A stretch of DNA of 64,000 bases from Misgurnus anguillicaudatus (taxonomy: Eukaryota; Chordata; Actinopteri; Cypriniformes; Cobitidae), in contig NC_073355.2 in NCBI RefSeq assembly GCF_027580225.2, positions 16,237,501-16,301,500 on the forward strand, in the 5' to 3' direction. Numbering within the stretch: the stretch's first letter is position 1; every line of letters begins with the position of its first letter. The notes under the pieces are model-generated. The model had not been told where the DNA came from. It did no database searches and was given only the letters and a program-made list of their open reading frames with translations. The position numbers and the translations under genes are program-made. Positions 11,671-22,040 of this stretch are shown here, in pieces.

Positions 11671-11930
11671 CCAAATGACGTCCAAAGAATCACCCAGTTT
11701 AAACGTCAAATGTTGCCCGTAAATATGACGTCCAAATGACGTCCAAAAAATTACCCAGTTCAAACGTCAAATGTTGCCGTAAATATGACGTCCTAATGAC
11801 GTCCAAAAAATTACCCAATTCAAACGTCAAATGCTGCCCGTAAATATGACGTCCAAGAAGGGTCATGGTTGGACGTCCAAATAGTGGACCTAGTTTGGAC
11901 GTCAAATAGATGTCCAGAATTGGTCATGGA
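11671..11930. repeat. Tandem repeat, about 61-bp unit with GACGTC motifs
   Basis: About three units of the form TGACGTCCAAATGACGTCC, then AAAATTACCCAGTTCAAACG, then TCAAATGTTGCCCGTAAATA. A looser continuation of TTGGACGTC motifs runs to about 11930, and more such motifs occur at 11150-11260. Probably the subterminal region of a DNA transposon; GACGTC is palindromic and repeated on both strands. Confidence 0.8.
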
Positions 11931-12104
11931 CCGACGGACCCAATATAGACATGCTCTGCACGTTTCTCCGGCGTCCTGTGTGGGCAGGTGGACTCCTGTA
12001 TTAGTATTAAGGTGTTTATTATGGTAGGCGCATGGTCACCATTAACTTCAATTGTGTGACTGCCTAGAAGTTTCTAGTATGCTAAGTAAGACCCTAATTA
12101 GCTG

Positions 12105-12142
12105 CTTCAGGTGTGTTTGAATAGGGTTAAAGCTAAACTTTG
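12105..12142. repeat. Right-half fragment of the CAGGGGTGG hAT-type MITE
   Basis: caggtgtgtttgaatagggt followed by TAAAGCTAAACTTTG matches the right part of the copies at 15515 and 55595. Confidence 0.6.
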
Positions 12143-12682
12143 GTGCTGATCACAAGTGGACGAGAGAGACACATCACGTTTACACCTGGGATTTAAATCC
12201 ATCTTTTTTGTCCACTTTCGACAGCTTCTGTCCTGAATACTGTGAGGGGGTGGTCTGTGAGGTGGGCGAGTCTCTCTGCTGTCATTCAAACCCGAGCGGG
12301 AGTAAATATGACTTTATATGGACGCAAACTAATATTATGTCGGAGTCCACTGCTTGTTTAGCAAGTAAACATGCTGCACAGTGTTTTGTTAGTGTATATG
12401 TTAGAGCTTTCTCTGAATTTTCAGCGCAATTGATGAAATAGGATCGTGCAACTTTTACATGCTTTCAAAACGAAACTACGGATATCAGCCGCTTAGTTTT
12501 ATCAATGAAAGGCTAAAAATAGCGCTGTTCACCGTATGTTCACGCCAGAAGTAAAACTTGTGCTTAATACCTAGATTAGATAAATGGGCGGAGAGAAAGC
12601 GGTCGCATGTGGCTGTTCTATCACATTCAACATGTGCGTTCCGCAACCCATAAAATGGAATTATGGAAAATAGGGGCTCTTT
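12143..12682. repeat. Probable TTAA-type DNA element, degraded
   Basis: The block ends in ATAGGGGCTCTTTAA, like the right ends of the AGAGCACC family, and has the moderate-GC interior typical of such elements (ggcgagtctctctgctgtca). The left end was not located. Confidence 0.4.
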
Positions 12683-13311
12683 AACACTTACTTCTGTTAT
12701 CTTTTACACGCGGAGATGTGCAAACAACCAAAACTGCGCAAAATGTGCCATTGCTTTGTCTCAATTAAGATTAATCAAAGACTGAGAAACCGCTCCATAA
12801 TTTATAATATAAAGTTCAAAAGCATTCGCTCCTCTAAATTCTAAGAAAAGGCAGACAGTGTTTTAATGTTGTACAGAAGGAAGAGCTGATATAACGCAAC
12901 ATGGTTGAGAAACTCCATCTGCCTGCACACCGAGGTGTATGTCCTGATGTCCTCATGTTTAAAATAGATAAAAAGCTACATCCAACTCAACAGACTCAAC
13001 ATGAGAAAGATGTTTAAACCACGGATGAAATTGCTGTTTAAAGATTTGACAAATAACATAAATACACAACAATGTGTTTCGACTGCTCTAAGCAAAATGT
13101 GCATTCTACAGCAGAATAACCATTCAGACAAAGATGTAATGTGATGGTGTATCATCAAATTCATACTATTGCAAATAATAGACATTTCACATAATTAATC
13201 CATCACCTGCTGTGAGGTCTTTAAAATAGATGCACCTAGAGTACAGCAGCACAGAGTTGTGTGGTGCAATGTATGAACCATGTCATCATTATTAAGTGAT
13301 GGGTTCAGCAC

Positions 13312-13313
<2 letters not shown>
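12683..13313. other. No gene recognised
   Basis: AT-rich sequence with no recognised repeat or domain before the (GA)n tract. Confidence 0.35.

Positions 13314-13389
<76 letters not shown>
13314..13389. repeat. (GA)n microsatellite
   Basis: Pure GA dinucleotide over about 76 bases with one AAAG interruption near 13372. Confidence 0.98.
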
Positions 13390-13868
13390 TAAGATAGTGG
13401 AAATGGTGAAAAAGTTGAGAAGGGAGACACTCAGTGGAGAAATAACAATAACCGCTGAGATCTGCTGTGATTAAAGAAGCGTTATTGGCATTGTAAAGAG
13501 CTTTATATTGCCAAATGCACTATATATTCACACAAACATTGTAATACAGATTTTACAAACATTTTATAATGTACACACATCGTTATTAACAGGTTATGTG
13601 CAGTCTTTAATTAATTTTCCAGTGAGAAAATGTCTTTTTGTCTTTTATAAAATGTATTTTGCATTTAAGCAAAGTGTAAGTAATCTGTAAATATGTTTAC
13701 CATGTCAAATTTTAAATCGAGAATTTAGTAGAAATGGATTAGCTAAAATACAGAAATAATCCTCCAGGCTGACAGGTGGCAGCAGTGAAGATTTCAGCCA
13801 AATTCATAGTAATACCTTAACCCCTCTGTATACAATGCTTTAAAGATGGGCCTTATTTCTTCAAGCTC

Positions 13869-14045
13869 TACACTGTAAAAAACATATATAAAATCAACAT
13901 ATATTTGTGTTACTTTAATTTGAAAAAAAAACCAAGTTAAAATTGTTTACCGTAACTTAATTTGTTAAGTTCTGTCAACTTATCAAAGGTCAACATTTTA
14001 AAAAGTAGGTTGAATTGACTTGCATAATTAGGTTTAAAAAACATA
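13869..14045. mobile_element. CACTGTAAAAAA-type non-autonomous element (partial)
   Basis: Starts CACTGTAAAAAACATATAT and contains gttgaattgacttgcataat, which recurs at 31079-31768 and inverted at 9500-9599. The right terminus is unclear. Confidence 0.6.
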
Positions 14046-14425
14046 GCAACTATATACAGTATATCTTATTATTTTTGCCAAACAGACCCTTAAAAGAACT
14101 GGTGGAAATGTAAAAGGTTTATTTAAATACAGATTGTGTTTTATAAAATTAATTACAAAATGGCACAAATCTTCTTAACATTTCTCAACATTTCTGGCAT
14201 CTTACTGGAACGTAGAGTCTGGGCATAGTGCCATCTACATATACAGTAAATTTACAGTACTTGTTAGGGCAGCTTCAGGCCATCTGGTCTTCCTGAGATT
14301 ACCTGGCAGATCACCAACACTAAATTCCAGTGCTGTTTACCAGTACAAGCAAACATCAGTGTTGTTAGAAACCTGCTCATCTTGTACTTTTATATGGTAA
14401 AATATTACGAAATATTAAAAACATA

Positions 14426-15075
14426 CACTGTACAAATATATATAGAAATTACAGTATTACTGGCAGTACTGTTTGCCAATTTACTGTAGATTTAAATTGA
14501 TGTTATTTACTGAAAACGATTTGTTTAAAGTTAAATAACATTAAACATTAACAAGTGAAGAGTTTCGTTGCAAAACGAGATAAATCCATTTTTTAACATT
14601 TTTGTCAAAAGATGTTTATTATTATGTTATCATGTTATTATTTTGTTTTATGGTGCTACTTAGCTGTATTTTTTAAGTTATGAAGGTTTAAATCAAAACA
14701 AACCAACTGCAGTTGCATTGAAATTAATTGGAATGCACAACCAAAAAACGAGATTTCTGAACAATTAAAAAAACGGTGGTTATCTCGTTTTGCAACGAAA
14801 CTCTTCAAGTCTTTATCTTTACAGAATAAAACTAAAATAATGCAAAGCATTCTGGGAAACAAAATCCTAATAAAAAACACAAAAAAGGTTGATGAGGATT
14901 TCTGGTTCCCGGAATGCTTTGCATGTTATTTTATAGTTTTATTCTGTAAAGACAAAGACTAGTTAATGTTTAATTATCTCTGAACAAACTGTCGCCAGTA
15001 AATAACATACATTTAAATCTACAGTAAGTTACTGCCAAACAGCAGCATGACTACAGCAATATTTTACATTCATGT
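14426..15075. mobile_element. CACTGTA-type element, split by an insertion
   Basis: The left end CACTGTACAAATATA, followed by attacagtattactggcagt, and the right part (ctacagtaagttactgccaa) match the compact 207-bp copy at 17262-17468. An inner palindrome is visible: ttctgggaaacaaaatcct-type sequence near 14850 against the inverse near 14905. It is interrupted by the element at 14557-14806. Confidence 0.7.
14557..14806. mobile_element. 250-bp MITE with AAGT target duplication, nested
   Basis: Near-identical inverted ends (GAAGAGTTTCGTTGCAAAAC and its inverse) are flanked by AAGT at 14553-14556 and 14807-14810. The terminus resembles that of the 4-bp-duplication family at 9600 and 26301 but the interior is unrelated, so it looks like a deletion derivative. 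It sits inside the 14426-15075 element. Confidence 0.85.
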
Positions 15076-15314
15076 AAAAAGGACTTTATATGAATTTTAT
15101 TGCACATGATTTGTGAAATGACTAGATTCTGTTAGTCACTTGTTGTAGTATGTACAGTAAATATTATACAGTGTTATTGATTTACAACGTACTTTAACGT
15201 AAAAAATGTATGTTATCATCTTACCCTCACACGAATGTGATGGTAGTTTAATAATTTAAGTCCCCTATGGTAATAAATGTTGATCATTTCTTTTCAGGAG
15301 AAAATCTACTTACA

Positions 15315-15737
15315 GGGGTGGTTTCCCGGACAGAGATTAGCTTAAGCAAGGACTAGACCTTAGTTTAATTAGGAAATATAACTAGTTTTAACAAACATGC
15401 CTTACTAAAAACATTACTTTTTGAGGCAAAACAAAGGGCACTGGTGTATTTTACGATATGTCAGAGCAAGTTGTTTTCAATTTGGACAGCTTTTACATTT
15501 ATTTTAGTCTATGACAGGGGTGGGCAACTCCTGGTCCTGAGGGCCAGTGTCCCTGCAGAGTTTAGCTCCAACCCCAATCAAACACAGCTGAAAAATCTAA
15601 TTGAAGTCTTCAGGACTGTTTGGAAATGACATTCAGGTGTGTTCGATTAAGGTTGATGCCAAACTCTGCAGGACTGTGGCCCTCGATGCCCACCCCTGGT
15701 CTAGGACTAGTCTAATCCCTCTCCGGGAAACCGCCCC
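15315..15737. mobile_element. TTTCCCGGA-type non-autonomous element, split
   Basis: Inverted ends GGGGTGGTTTCCCGGA and tccgggaaaccgcccc enclose taattaggaaatataactag, acaaacatgccttactaaaa and other family blocks. It is interrupted by the MITE at 15515-15698; removing that restores a continuous ttttagtctaggactagtct. Confidence 0.8.
15515..15698. mobile_element. 184-bp hAT-type MITE with 8-bp target duplication
   Basis: Palindromic ends CAGGGGTGGGCAACTCCTGG and the inverse ending CCCACCCCTG. Flanking 8-mers gtctatga (15507-15514) and gtctagga (15699-15706) match at 7 of 8. A second independent copy at 55595 shows the same rule. hAT is inferred from the CAG-type ends and 8-bp duplication. Confidence 0.88.
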
Positions 15738-15792
15738 ATAGAGCCTGGGAGCAGTTACTGCTGACTAAATTATGTACACACTGTATCACAAT

Positions 15793-17067
15793 CAGGCCCG
15801 GATTGGCCATAGGGAGAACCGGGAGGATTCCCGGTGGGCCGGTCTGTTTTTTTTGGCCACGAGGGCCGGTGTTGTCATGCCACCGGGATGACGCGTATTT
15901 GCGGGTGAGAGATGTCCCCGCCGCTTTATGCACAAGTTGATTGTGTCCCGAGTCCCGACCACTTATTGGAAGAATTCTTGCATTAGGGTGCATTGACATC
16001 TAAAACGCATGGGAAACGGAGGACGTGCCGCTGTCTTCTGGTTTTCAAAGCGCTTACTTGAACACGAGTTTTGTTTCAGACGCGTCTATATTGGGTGCGC
16101 TTGCCGGCCGCGCGTCTATATTTTAAATAAACTTGAGAGCGTCTTTTGAGTGCGCTTGCCGGCCGCGCGTCTATTATATTTTAAATAAACTTGAGCGCGT
16201 CTTTTGAGTGCGCTTGCCGGCCGCGCGTCTATTATATTTTAAATAAACTTGAGCGCGTCTTTTGAGTGCGCTTGCCGGCCGCGCGTCTATTATATTTTAA
16301 ATAAACTTGAGCGCGTCTTTTGAGTGCGCTTGCCGGCCGCGCGTCTATTATATTTTAAATAAACTTGAGCGTGTCTTAATACAAATGGGCTGGCCTCTAA
16401 AAGGAAAAGAATTTACAAAACGTATTTTTTATCCAAGTCATAGATGAAGTCTCTATGAATAGTCATTATTCATCGTTTATTGCAAGTGGAACAAAAATCT
16501 ATTTGATGCAAAACTCATTAGTTTATTTGAAAAAAGTAGTTTCAAAAGTATATCCATGATGTTTTCTTTTTTTTAACACAGTGTAGGCCTACGTTATTTA
16601 GCAATAGACATGATCTAAGTACTAAAAAAAAGATACAGATTTTTTCCATTTGTTTCCAATGCATACTTGATAAATCTTGCTTGTGTATTGTATATCAGGG
16701 GTTTCCAAACGTTATCAACCCAACAGTTAAAGACTCACTATTTTTTAGAAATAGAAATACAAAGGAAAACACAAACACATTTGTTTCCTTTAGTTTTTGA
16801 ATAAGTTTACTTTAGTAATATTATGGTCTTATGGTAGGGCTGCATGATTATGGCAAAAATTATAATTGTTTACTGCATTTGCACGGAATATGAAATTATA
16901 TATTTGAAAAATACAGTGAATTGCAAGGCTGCAGAGAACAGTGCACTACTGCAGACTTATACTACTGAGGGTTTAAAGATATTATTTTAATAGTCAGTCG
17001 TCAACTAAAGTGGGCCGGTCTAAGGCATGAAACTCCAGGGCTGAAAATGAGTCTCACTCCGGCCCTG
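15793..17067. mobile_element. hAT-like element, 1,275 bp, perfect 8-bp duplication
   Basis: Ends CAGGCCCGGATTGG and ctccggccctg are inverted relatives, flanked by identical 8-mers atcacaat at 15785-15792 and 17068-17075. No transposase frame is left. It carries a 58-bp minisatellite, and near 16836 a stretch TAGGGCTGCATGATTATGGC resembling the end of another hAT family. Confidence 0.9.
16096..16378. repeat. Minisatellite, about 58-bp unit, five copies
   Basis: Units start at 16096, 16151, 16209, 16267 and 16325. Each combines a CpG-rich half (tgcgcttgccggccgcgcgt) with an AT-rich half (attatattttaaataaactt). The first unit is 3 bases shorter. Copies are nearly identical, so the expansion is recent compared with the host element. 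Confidence 0.95.
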
Positions 17068-17261
17068 ATCACAATACAATATTACACAAAGCATCATATC
17101 CTTTTCACAAAATACACCAAAATTGTTAATGCTCAATCCAACTTCTAAATACGGTTTTATTGTTTAACAGTGCGAATAAATGACAATTAACTCTCTGTAT
17201 TGATGAGAGGAGGCAGCATATTCAAGAGCAGGTAAGGTTTTAATATAACAGAATAAAACAA

Positions 17262-17468
17262 CACTGTAAAACATTTCTTTAGAAATTACAGTATTAATGG
17301 GTAGTACTGGCAACTAGCTGCCAGTAACTTACTGTAGATTTTACATTTATGTTATTTACTGGCAACAGTTTGTTTAAAGTTAAATGAACACGAAACATTT
17401 TCAGTCTTTATCTTCTAAAGTAAGTTACTGGCAACCTGCTGCATAATTACAGCAAATTTATTACAGTG
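17262..17468. mobile_element. CACTGTAAAA-type MITE, 207 bp
   Basis: Ends CACTGTAAAACATTTC and TTTATTACAGTG are inverted. Inner arms taacttactgtagatttt and taagttactggcaacctgct-type repeats are also inverted. Same family as 14426. Confidence 0.75.
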
Positions 17469-17489
17469 AAGATAATCCAGACAGGGTTT

Positions 17490-18078
17490 GGGATAGAAAA
17501 ACAGGGAATAGGCTCTGTGCACAATATGGCGACCGCTGACGTTCAAACTTGACTGTGCGGCCCAGTACTTCCGGTGAAAACTTCCGGTGCGGTGATCTGA
17601 CAGCGAGAGCGGTTGACAGAGAGACAACAGTGACAGAGTTCAACAAACAGCGACAAAGAGATATGTTTAAAGAAAGGCAACTGGCCTTCCAGCATTAGAT
17701 TATGGTGTTCCCATTCGACACGTTATAATAACGCAGAGATACGTTTTTAGTCCTGTAGATACTGCGGTAAGTCAAGATCGTAGGGACCGCTTCAACCCTA
17801 CCTGTATGTGTGTGTAGCTGGCATCTTTCGTAGTGACTACTAAGGGGTTGAGGAGATTCATAAAAGAAGCTTAACCGGTTCTCTTACACCGAACAGAACA
17901 CCATTAACAGATAACAACAACACTCGACAAAGGACAAGAGAAACACTTGGATATATACAGAGAAATCAAGGTTGATTAGACACCCCTTGGAGACAATCAA
18001 GAACGAGGACCAATGGATCAAAAGAACTACACAGAACTACAAAACATGGGTGACAATACAGAACTTAAAAAAAGAGAC
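17490..18078 (+). mobile_element. Possible LINE 5' region with start of an ORF
   Basis: GC-richer sequence with two copies of CTTCCGGTG, followed by a purine-rich stretch and an ATG at 18013 (MDQKNYTELQNMGDNTELKK). That frame is then cut by the next repeat at about 18079. The arrangement resembles the 5' UTR and first codons of a non-LTR retrotransposon, but no diagnostic ORF1 domain is present. It could instead be a host exon or promoter. Confidence 0.3.
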
Positions 18079-18310
18079 ATATGCTGCGTCCGAAACCGCC
18101 TACTTTCATACTATATAGTAAGCGAAAAGCTGTAGGCGAGGCGAGTAGTATGTCCGAATACATAGTATTCCAAAAACAGTATGCGAAAAAGTACCCGGGG
18201 GACCTACTACTTCCGGTTAGATTTTGAAGTGTGCATACGACGGACACTTTACTATCCCATGATGCCTATTATCCAATTGTCTCCGTTGAGTAGATTTGTG
18301 CCGTTTTGTA
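18079..18310. repeat. GCTGCGTCCGAAACCGC-type fish DNA repeat, partial
   Basis: Begins gctgcgtccgaaaccgccta, with cttactatatagt-like and acttccggttagattttgaa blocks. I recognise this as the end of a common teleost repeat; its far end is missing. Confidence 0.5.
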
Positions 18311-18319
18311 GCTACTTAA

Positions 18320-18879
18320 AGGATAAGTCCATTTTCTTTAACAAAAAATCGAGGTAATTTACTCACCACCATGTCATTCAAAATGTTGATGTCTTTCTTT
18401 GTTCAGTCGAGAAAAAATTGTTTTTTTTAAGGAAAACATTCCAGGATTTTTCTCATTTTAATGGACTTTAATAGAGCCCAACATTTAATACTTAACTCAA
18501 CACTTAACAGTGACCTCTTGACGTCATGACGTATTGCGTGGGGTCATGCTGGCGCATCACGACGGGACCTAGACGAGAATTGGGGTTTAAAAGTGCATAT
18601 TTTTTATTTTTCTTGTCAAAAATGACAATCGTTTTGCTATAAGACCCTTATGCCTCATTTGGGATTGTTTATAGTCCTTTGAAAAAAACTGTTAAGTGTT
18701 GAGTTAAGTATTAAATGTTGGGCTCTATTAAAGTCCATTAAAATGAGAAAAATCCTGCAATGTTTCCCTCAAAAAACATAATTTCTTCTCGACTGAACAA
18801 AGAAAGACATCAACATTTTGGATGAAATGGTGGTGAGTAAATTATCTGGATTTTTCTTTTAAGAAAATGGACTATTCCT
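18320..18879. mobile_element. TTAA palindromic element, internally deleted copy
   Basis: TTAA at 18316-18319 and 18880-18883. The arms (tttactcaccaccatgtcat on the left, the inverse on the right) match 18962-19886, but most of the central domain is missing. Confidence 0.88.
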
Positions 18880-18961
18880 TTAAGTTTTATAAAACACAGT
18901 CTGTATTTATATAAACCTTTTACATTTCCACCAGTTCTTTCAACGAGTTTCGAGTTCTTAA

Positions 18962-19886
18962 AGGAATATTCCATTTTCTTAAAAGAAAAATCCAGATAAT
19001 TTACTCACCACCATGTCATCCAAAATATTGATGTCTTTCTTTGTTCAGTCGAGAAGAAATTATGTTTTTTGAAGAAAACATTGCAAAATTTTTCTCATTT
19101 TAATGGACTTTAATAGAACCCAACATTTAATACTTAATTCAACACTTAACAGTTTTTTTCAACGGAGTTTCAAAGGACTATAAACAATCCCAAACGAGGC
19201 ATAAGGGTCTTGTCTGGCGAAACGATTGTCATTTTTGACAATAAAAATAACAAATATACACTTTTAAAGCACAACTTCTCATCGTGTAGATGCGGTCGTG
19301 ATGCGCCAGCTGACCCCACTACGTCACCGCAATACGTCATGACGTCAAGAGGTCACAGTGGACGAACGCGAATCTCCGCCCCAGTGTTTACATGTGTTGA
19401 GAAAGAGGACCGTTCCTACGTTGTTGTATGTCAACTGATACTAATTAATGTCTTTGTGGCAGTTTATTGTTTAAAATGGTCCGCAAATGTGCGTTTTAGA
19501 TATGTAACACGTGACCTCCCTACGTCATTACGCATTTACGTTAGATCGCGCTGGACTGGACCTTGACGAGAAGTTGTGGTTTAAAAGTATATATTTTTTG
19601 TTTTTCTTGTCAAAAATGACAATCGCTTCGCCAGACAAGACCCTTATGCCTCGTTTGGGATTGTTTGTAGTCCTTTGAAGCTCCGTTGAAGGAAACTGTT
19701 GAGTGTTGGGTTGGGTATTGGATGTTGGGTTCTATTAAAGTCCATTAAAATTAGAAAAATTCTGCAATGTTTTCTTCAAAAAACATAATTTCTTCTCGAC
19801 TGAACAAAGAAAGACATCAACATTTTGGATGACATGGTGGTGAGTAAATTATCTGGATTTTTATTTTAAGAAAATGGACTAATCCT
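18962..19886. mobile_element. Complete TTAA palindromic element, 925 bp, arms about 320 bp
   Basis: TTAA at 18958-18961 and 19887-19890. The left arm begins aggaatattccattttctta and the right arm is its near inverse ending ggactaatcct. Arms extend over about 320 bases each around a unique centre (19290-19550) rich in ACGTCA motifs. The 118-codon frame at 19210-19566 corresponds to the frame in the partial copy at 5109, but it lacks a recognisable domain and starts inside the arm, so I treat it as incidental. Confidence 0.9.
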
Positions 19887-20257
19887 TTAATGTGTTGGGA
19901 GCCTCCAACCATATTCATTCATTCTGTAACTCCAATCGATATTCCCAATTTTTCAGCAGAAAATCACTAAGATTCAATCTTGAAATATTGTATAACCGCT
20001 CTGTATTTCTCAGGACATGCTGAGCCATGAACGGCAGGGCACTTTTATCCTGTAAGACACGGGGTGAGGAATAGCTCTTTAATGTGAAAGCACGTCCTCA
20101 TGGTCAGCGGTGGATAGCAGATAGAGAGAAGCTTCACCACTGCCAGTGATGGATGAAGTGTTAAAGAGCGAGGAGGAGAAATGCACTGTGGGGCTGTCGA
20201 TGTTTGAGAAGAGACGATAGTGAGAGAGAGAGGAGCGAGGGAGATACAGATACAGAG

Positions 20258-20422
20258 ATGAGGAGGAGGAGGAGGGCAGGGCAGCAGAGGGTGTTGTTGA
20301 TGATGCTGTTAGGAGCCTTGCACTTCATAAATTACACTGAAGCAGCACCTCTCACAGAACAGGGTGATGAACAGGCACCGGCTCTGCTTGCCACTGGGGA
20401 AACTAACTTTATCTATTGTTGA
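20258..20422 (+). CDS. Candidate first coding exon: secreted or membrane protein N-terminus
   Basis: An ATG at 20258 (purine at -3) opens a 54-codon frame ending at TGA 20420-20422. It has a basic n-region MRRRRRAGQQR, a hydrophobic core VLLMMLLGALHFI and a polar/small c-region NYTEAAPL, i.e. a typical signal-peptide layout with likely cleavage after the TEA segment. Upstream is purine-rich, UTR-like sequence with a short upstream frame at 20181-20207. AGG|GTGATG at 20361-20369 is a possible splice donor, after which the frame would leave this exon. The surrounding 19.9-20.45 kb shows no recognised repeat, unlike its neighbours. I do not recognise the protein; it could be chance. Confidence 0.35.
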   Translation: MRRRRRAGQQRVLLMMLLGALHFINYTEAAPLTEQGDEQAPALLATGETNFIYC

Positions 20423-20511
20423 CAGCTCACAGTTTTTTTCTCATTCTTTTCTATTTTTATGTATTTATTTCATTTTCCAAAGCACACGTTTTATCTGTGC
20501 CTCGCAGTTAA

Positions 20512-20800
20512 AGGGATAGTTCACCCAAAAATGAAATTCTGTCATCATTTACTCACTTCCGTGTTGTTACAAACATGTATACATTTCTTTGTTCTGATGA
20601 ACACAACAGAAGATATTTTCTAATCAAACAGTTTGTGAGCTCCTTTCACTTCCATAGTATTCTTTTTTCCTACTATGGAAGTGAATGTGTCTCAAAATAT
20701 CTTCCTCCGTGTTTATCAGAACAAAGAAATTATACAGGTTTGTAACCACATGAGAGTGAGCAAATGAAGACAGAATTGTCATTTTTTGGTGAAATATTAT
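20512..20800. mobile_element. AGGGATAGTTCACCC-type TTAA MITE
   Basis: TTAA at 20508-20511, then AGGGATAGTTCACCCAAAAA and ctgtcatcatttactcac. The right arm contains the inverse (gagtgagcaaatgaagacag, tttttggtgaaat) but the last bases and right TTAA are lost. An inner perfect inverted pair ttcacttccatagta / tactatggaagtgaa is present. Confidence 0.88.
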
Positions 20801-21128
20801 ACAAATCTGATTTCAAGTTACACTTCAGATGTACATTGGCAGACATTAAGCGTAAAGTCAACAACAGTGGACCCAGAAAGTATTTCAACACTAGTCAGTC
20901 AAAATGTAAACAAATGTCTTTGCAATGTACATAATAACAAAGTAACTATTCATAAAAACAAAATCACATTTTTCGAGCAAAATAGTTATTAAGTATTCAT
21001 AAAACAAGTAATATAATGTTTTAAATGAACTACAGTAAACTTATTTTTTGTGCATTACAGATTACTTAATATGCACATCCAAACAGTCATATTCTGGCTC
21101 AGATTTTTATGTTTTTTGAATGACAATA

Positions 21129-22038
21129 CACTCACCTAAAGGATTATTAGGAACACCATACTAATACTGTGTTTGACCCCCTTTTGCCTTCAGAACTGCC
21201 ATAATTCTACATGGCATTGATTCAAGAAGGTGCTGAAAGCATTCTTTAGAAATGTTGGCCCATATTGATAGGATAGTGTCTTTCAGTTGATGGAGATTTG
21301 TGGGATGCACATTCAGGTCACGAAGCTCCCGTTCCACCACATCCCAAAGATGCTCTATTGGGTTGAGATCTGGTGACTGTGGGGGCCATTTTAGTACAGT
21401 GAACTCATTGTCATGTTCAAGAAACCAATTTTAAATGATTCGAGCTTTGTGACATGGTGCATTATCCGGCTGGAAGTAGACATCAGAGGATGGGTACATG
21501 GTGGTCATGAAGGGATGGCTATGGTCAGAAACAATGCTCAGGTAGGCCGTGGCATTTAAACGATGCCCAGTTGGCACTAAGGGGCCTAAAGTGTGCCAAG
21601 AAAACATCCTTCACACCATTACACCACCACCACCAGCCTGCACAGTGGTAACAAGGCATGATGGATCCATGTTCTCATTCTGTTTAAGACAAATTCTTAC
21701 TCTTCCATCTAAATGTCTCAACAGAAATACTGGACGTTTTTCCCGTTTCACACCATTCTTTGTAAACCCTAGAAATGGTTGTGCGTGAAAATCCCAGTAA
21801 CTGAGTAAATTGTGAAATACTCAGACCAGCCTGTCTGGCACCAACAATCATGCAACGCTCAAAATTGCTTAAATCACCTTTCTTTTCCATTCTGACATTC
21901 AGTTTGGAGTTCAGGAGATTGTCTTGACCAGGATCACACCCCTAAATGCATTGAAGCAACTGCCATGTGATTGGTTGATTAGGTAATTGCATTAATGACA
22001 ATTTGAACAGGTGTTCCTAATAATCCTTTAGGTGGGTG
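21129..22038 (-). mobile_element. Tc1/mariner transposon with TA duplication (copy 1)
   Basis: Ends CACTCACCTAAAGGATTATT and its inverse are flanked by TA at 21127-21128 and 22039-22040. TIRs are about 28 bp. The transposase lies on the minus strand and has a large internal deletion. Same family as 50486-51566. Confidence 0.95.
21140..21890 (-). pseudogene. Tc1/mariner transposase, internally deleted
   Basis: Minus-strand frame from the ATG at 21890 gives a Tc1-type N-terminal paired-like helix-turn-helix (KKGDLSNFERCMIVGARQAG, then GFSRTTISRVYKEW). Near 21727-21735 about 300 bases present in copy 2 are missing, removing the second DNA-binding subdomain and the region around the first catalytic Asp. 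The C-terminal catalytic half (QQDNAPCHKA-like and DLNPIEHLW-like stretches) can still be followed on the minus strand towards 21330, with mutations. Normal family length is about 340 residues; this copy cannot be active. It would have catalysed cut-and-paste transposition into TA sites in the nucleus. Confidence 0.9.
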
Positions 22039-22040
22039 TA

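Noticed and set aside
13280..13474. Frame with a long RE repeat
   Set aside because: Translation of the (GA)n microsatellite.
16096..16378. Regularly spaced repeats that could suggest a CRISPR array
   Set aside because: Tandem units are directly adjacent without variable spacers, in eukaryotic DNA; this is a minisatellite.
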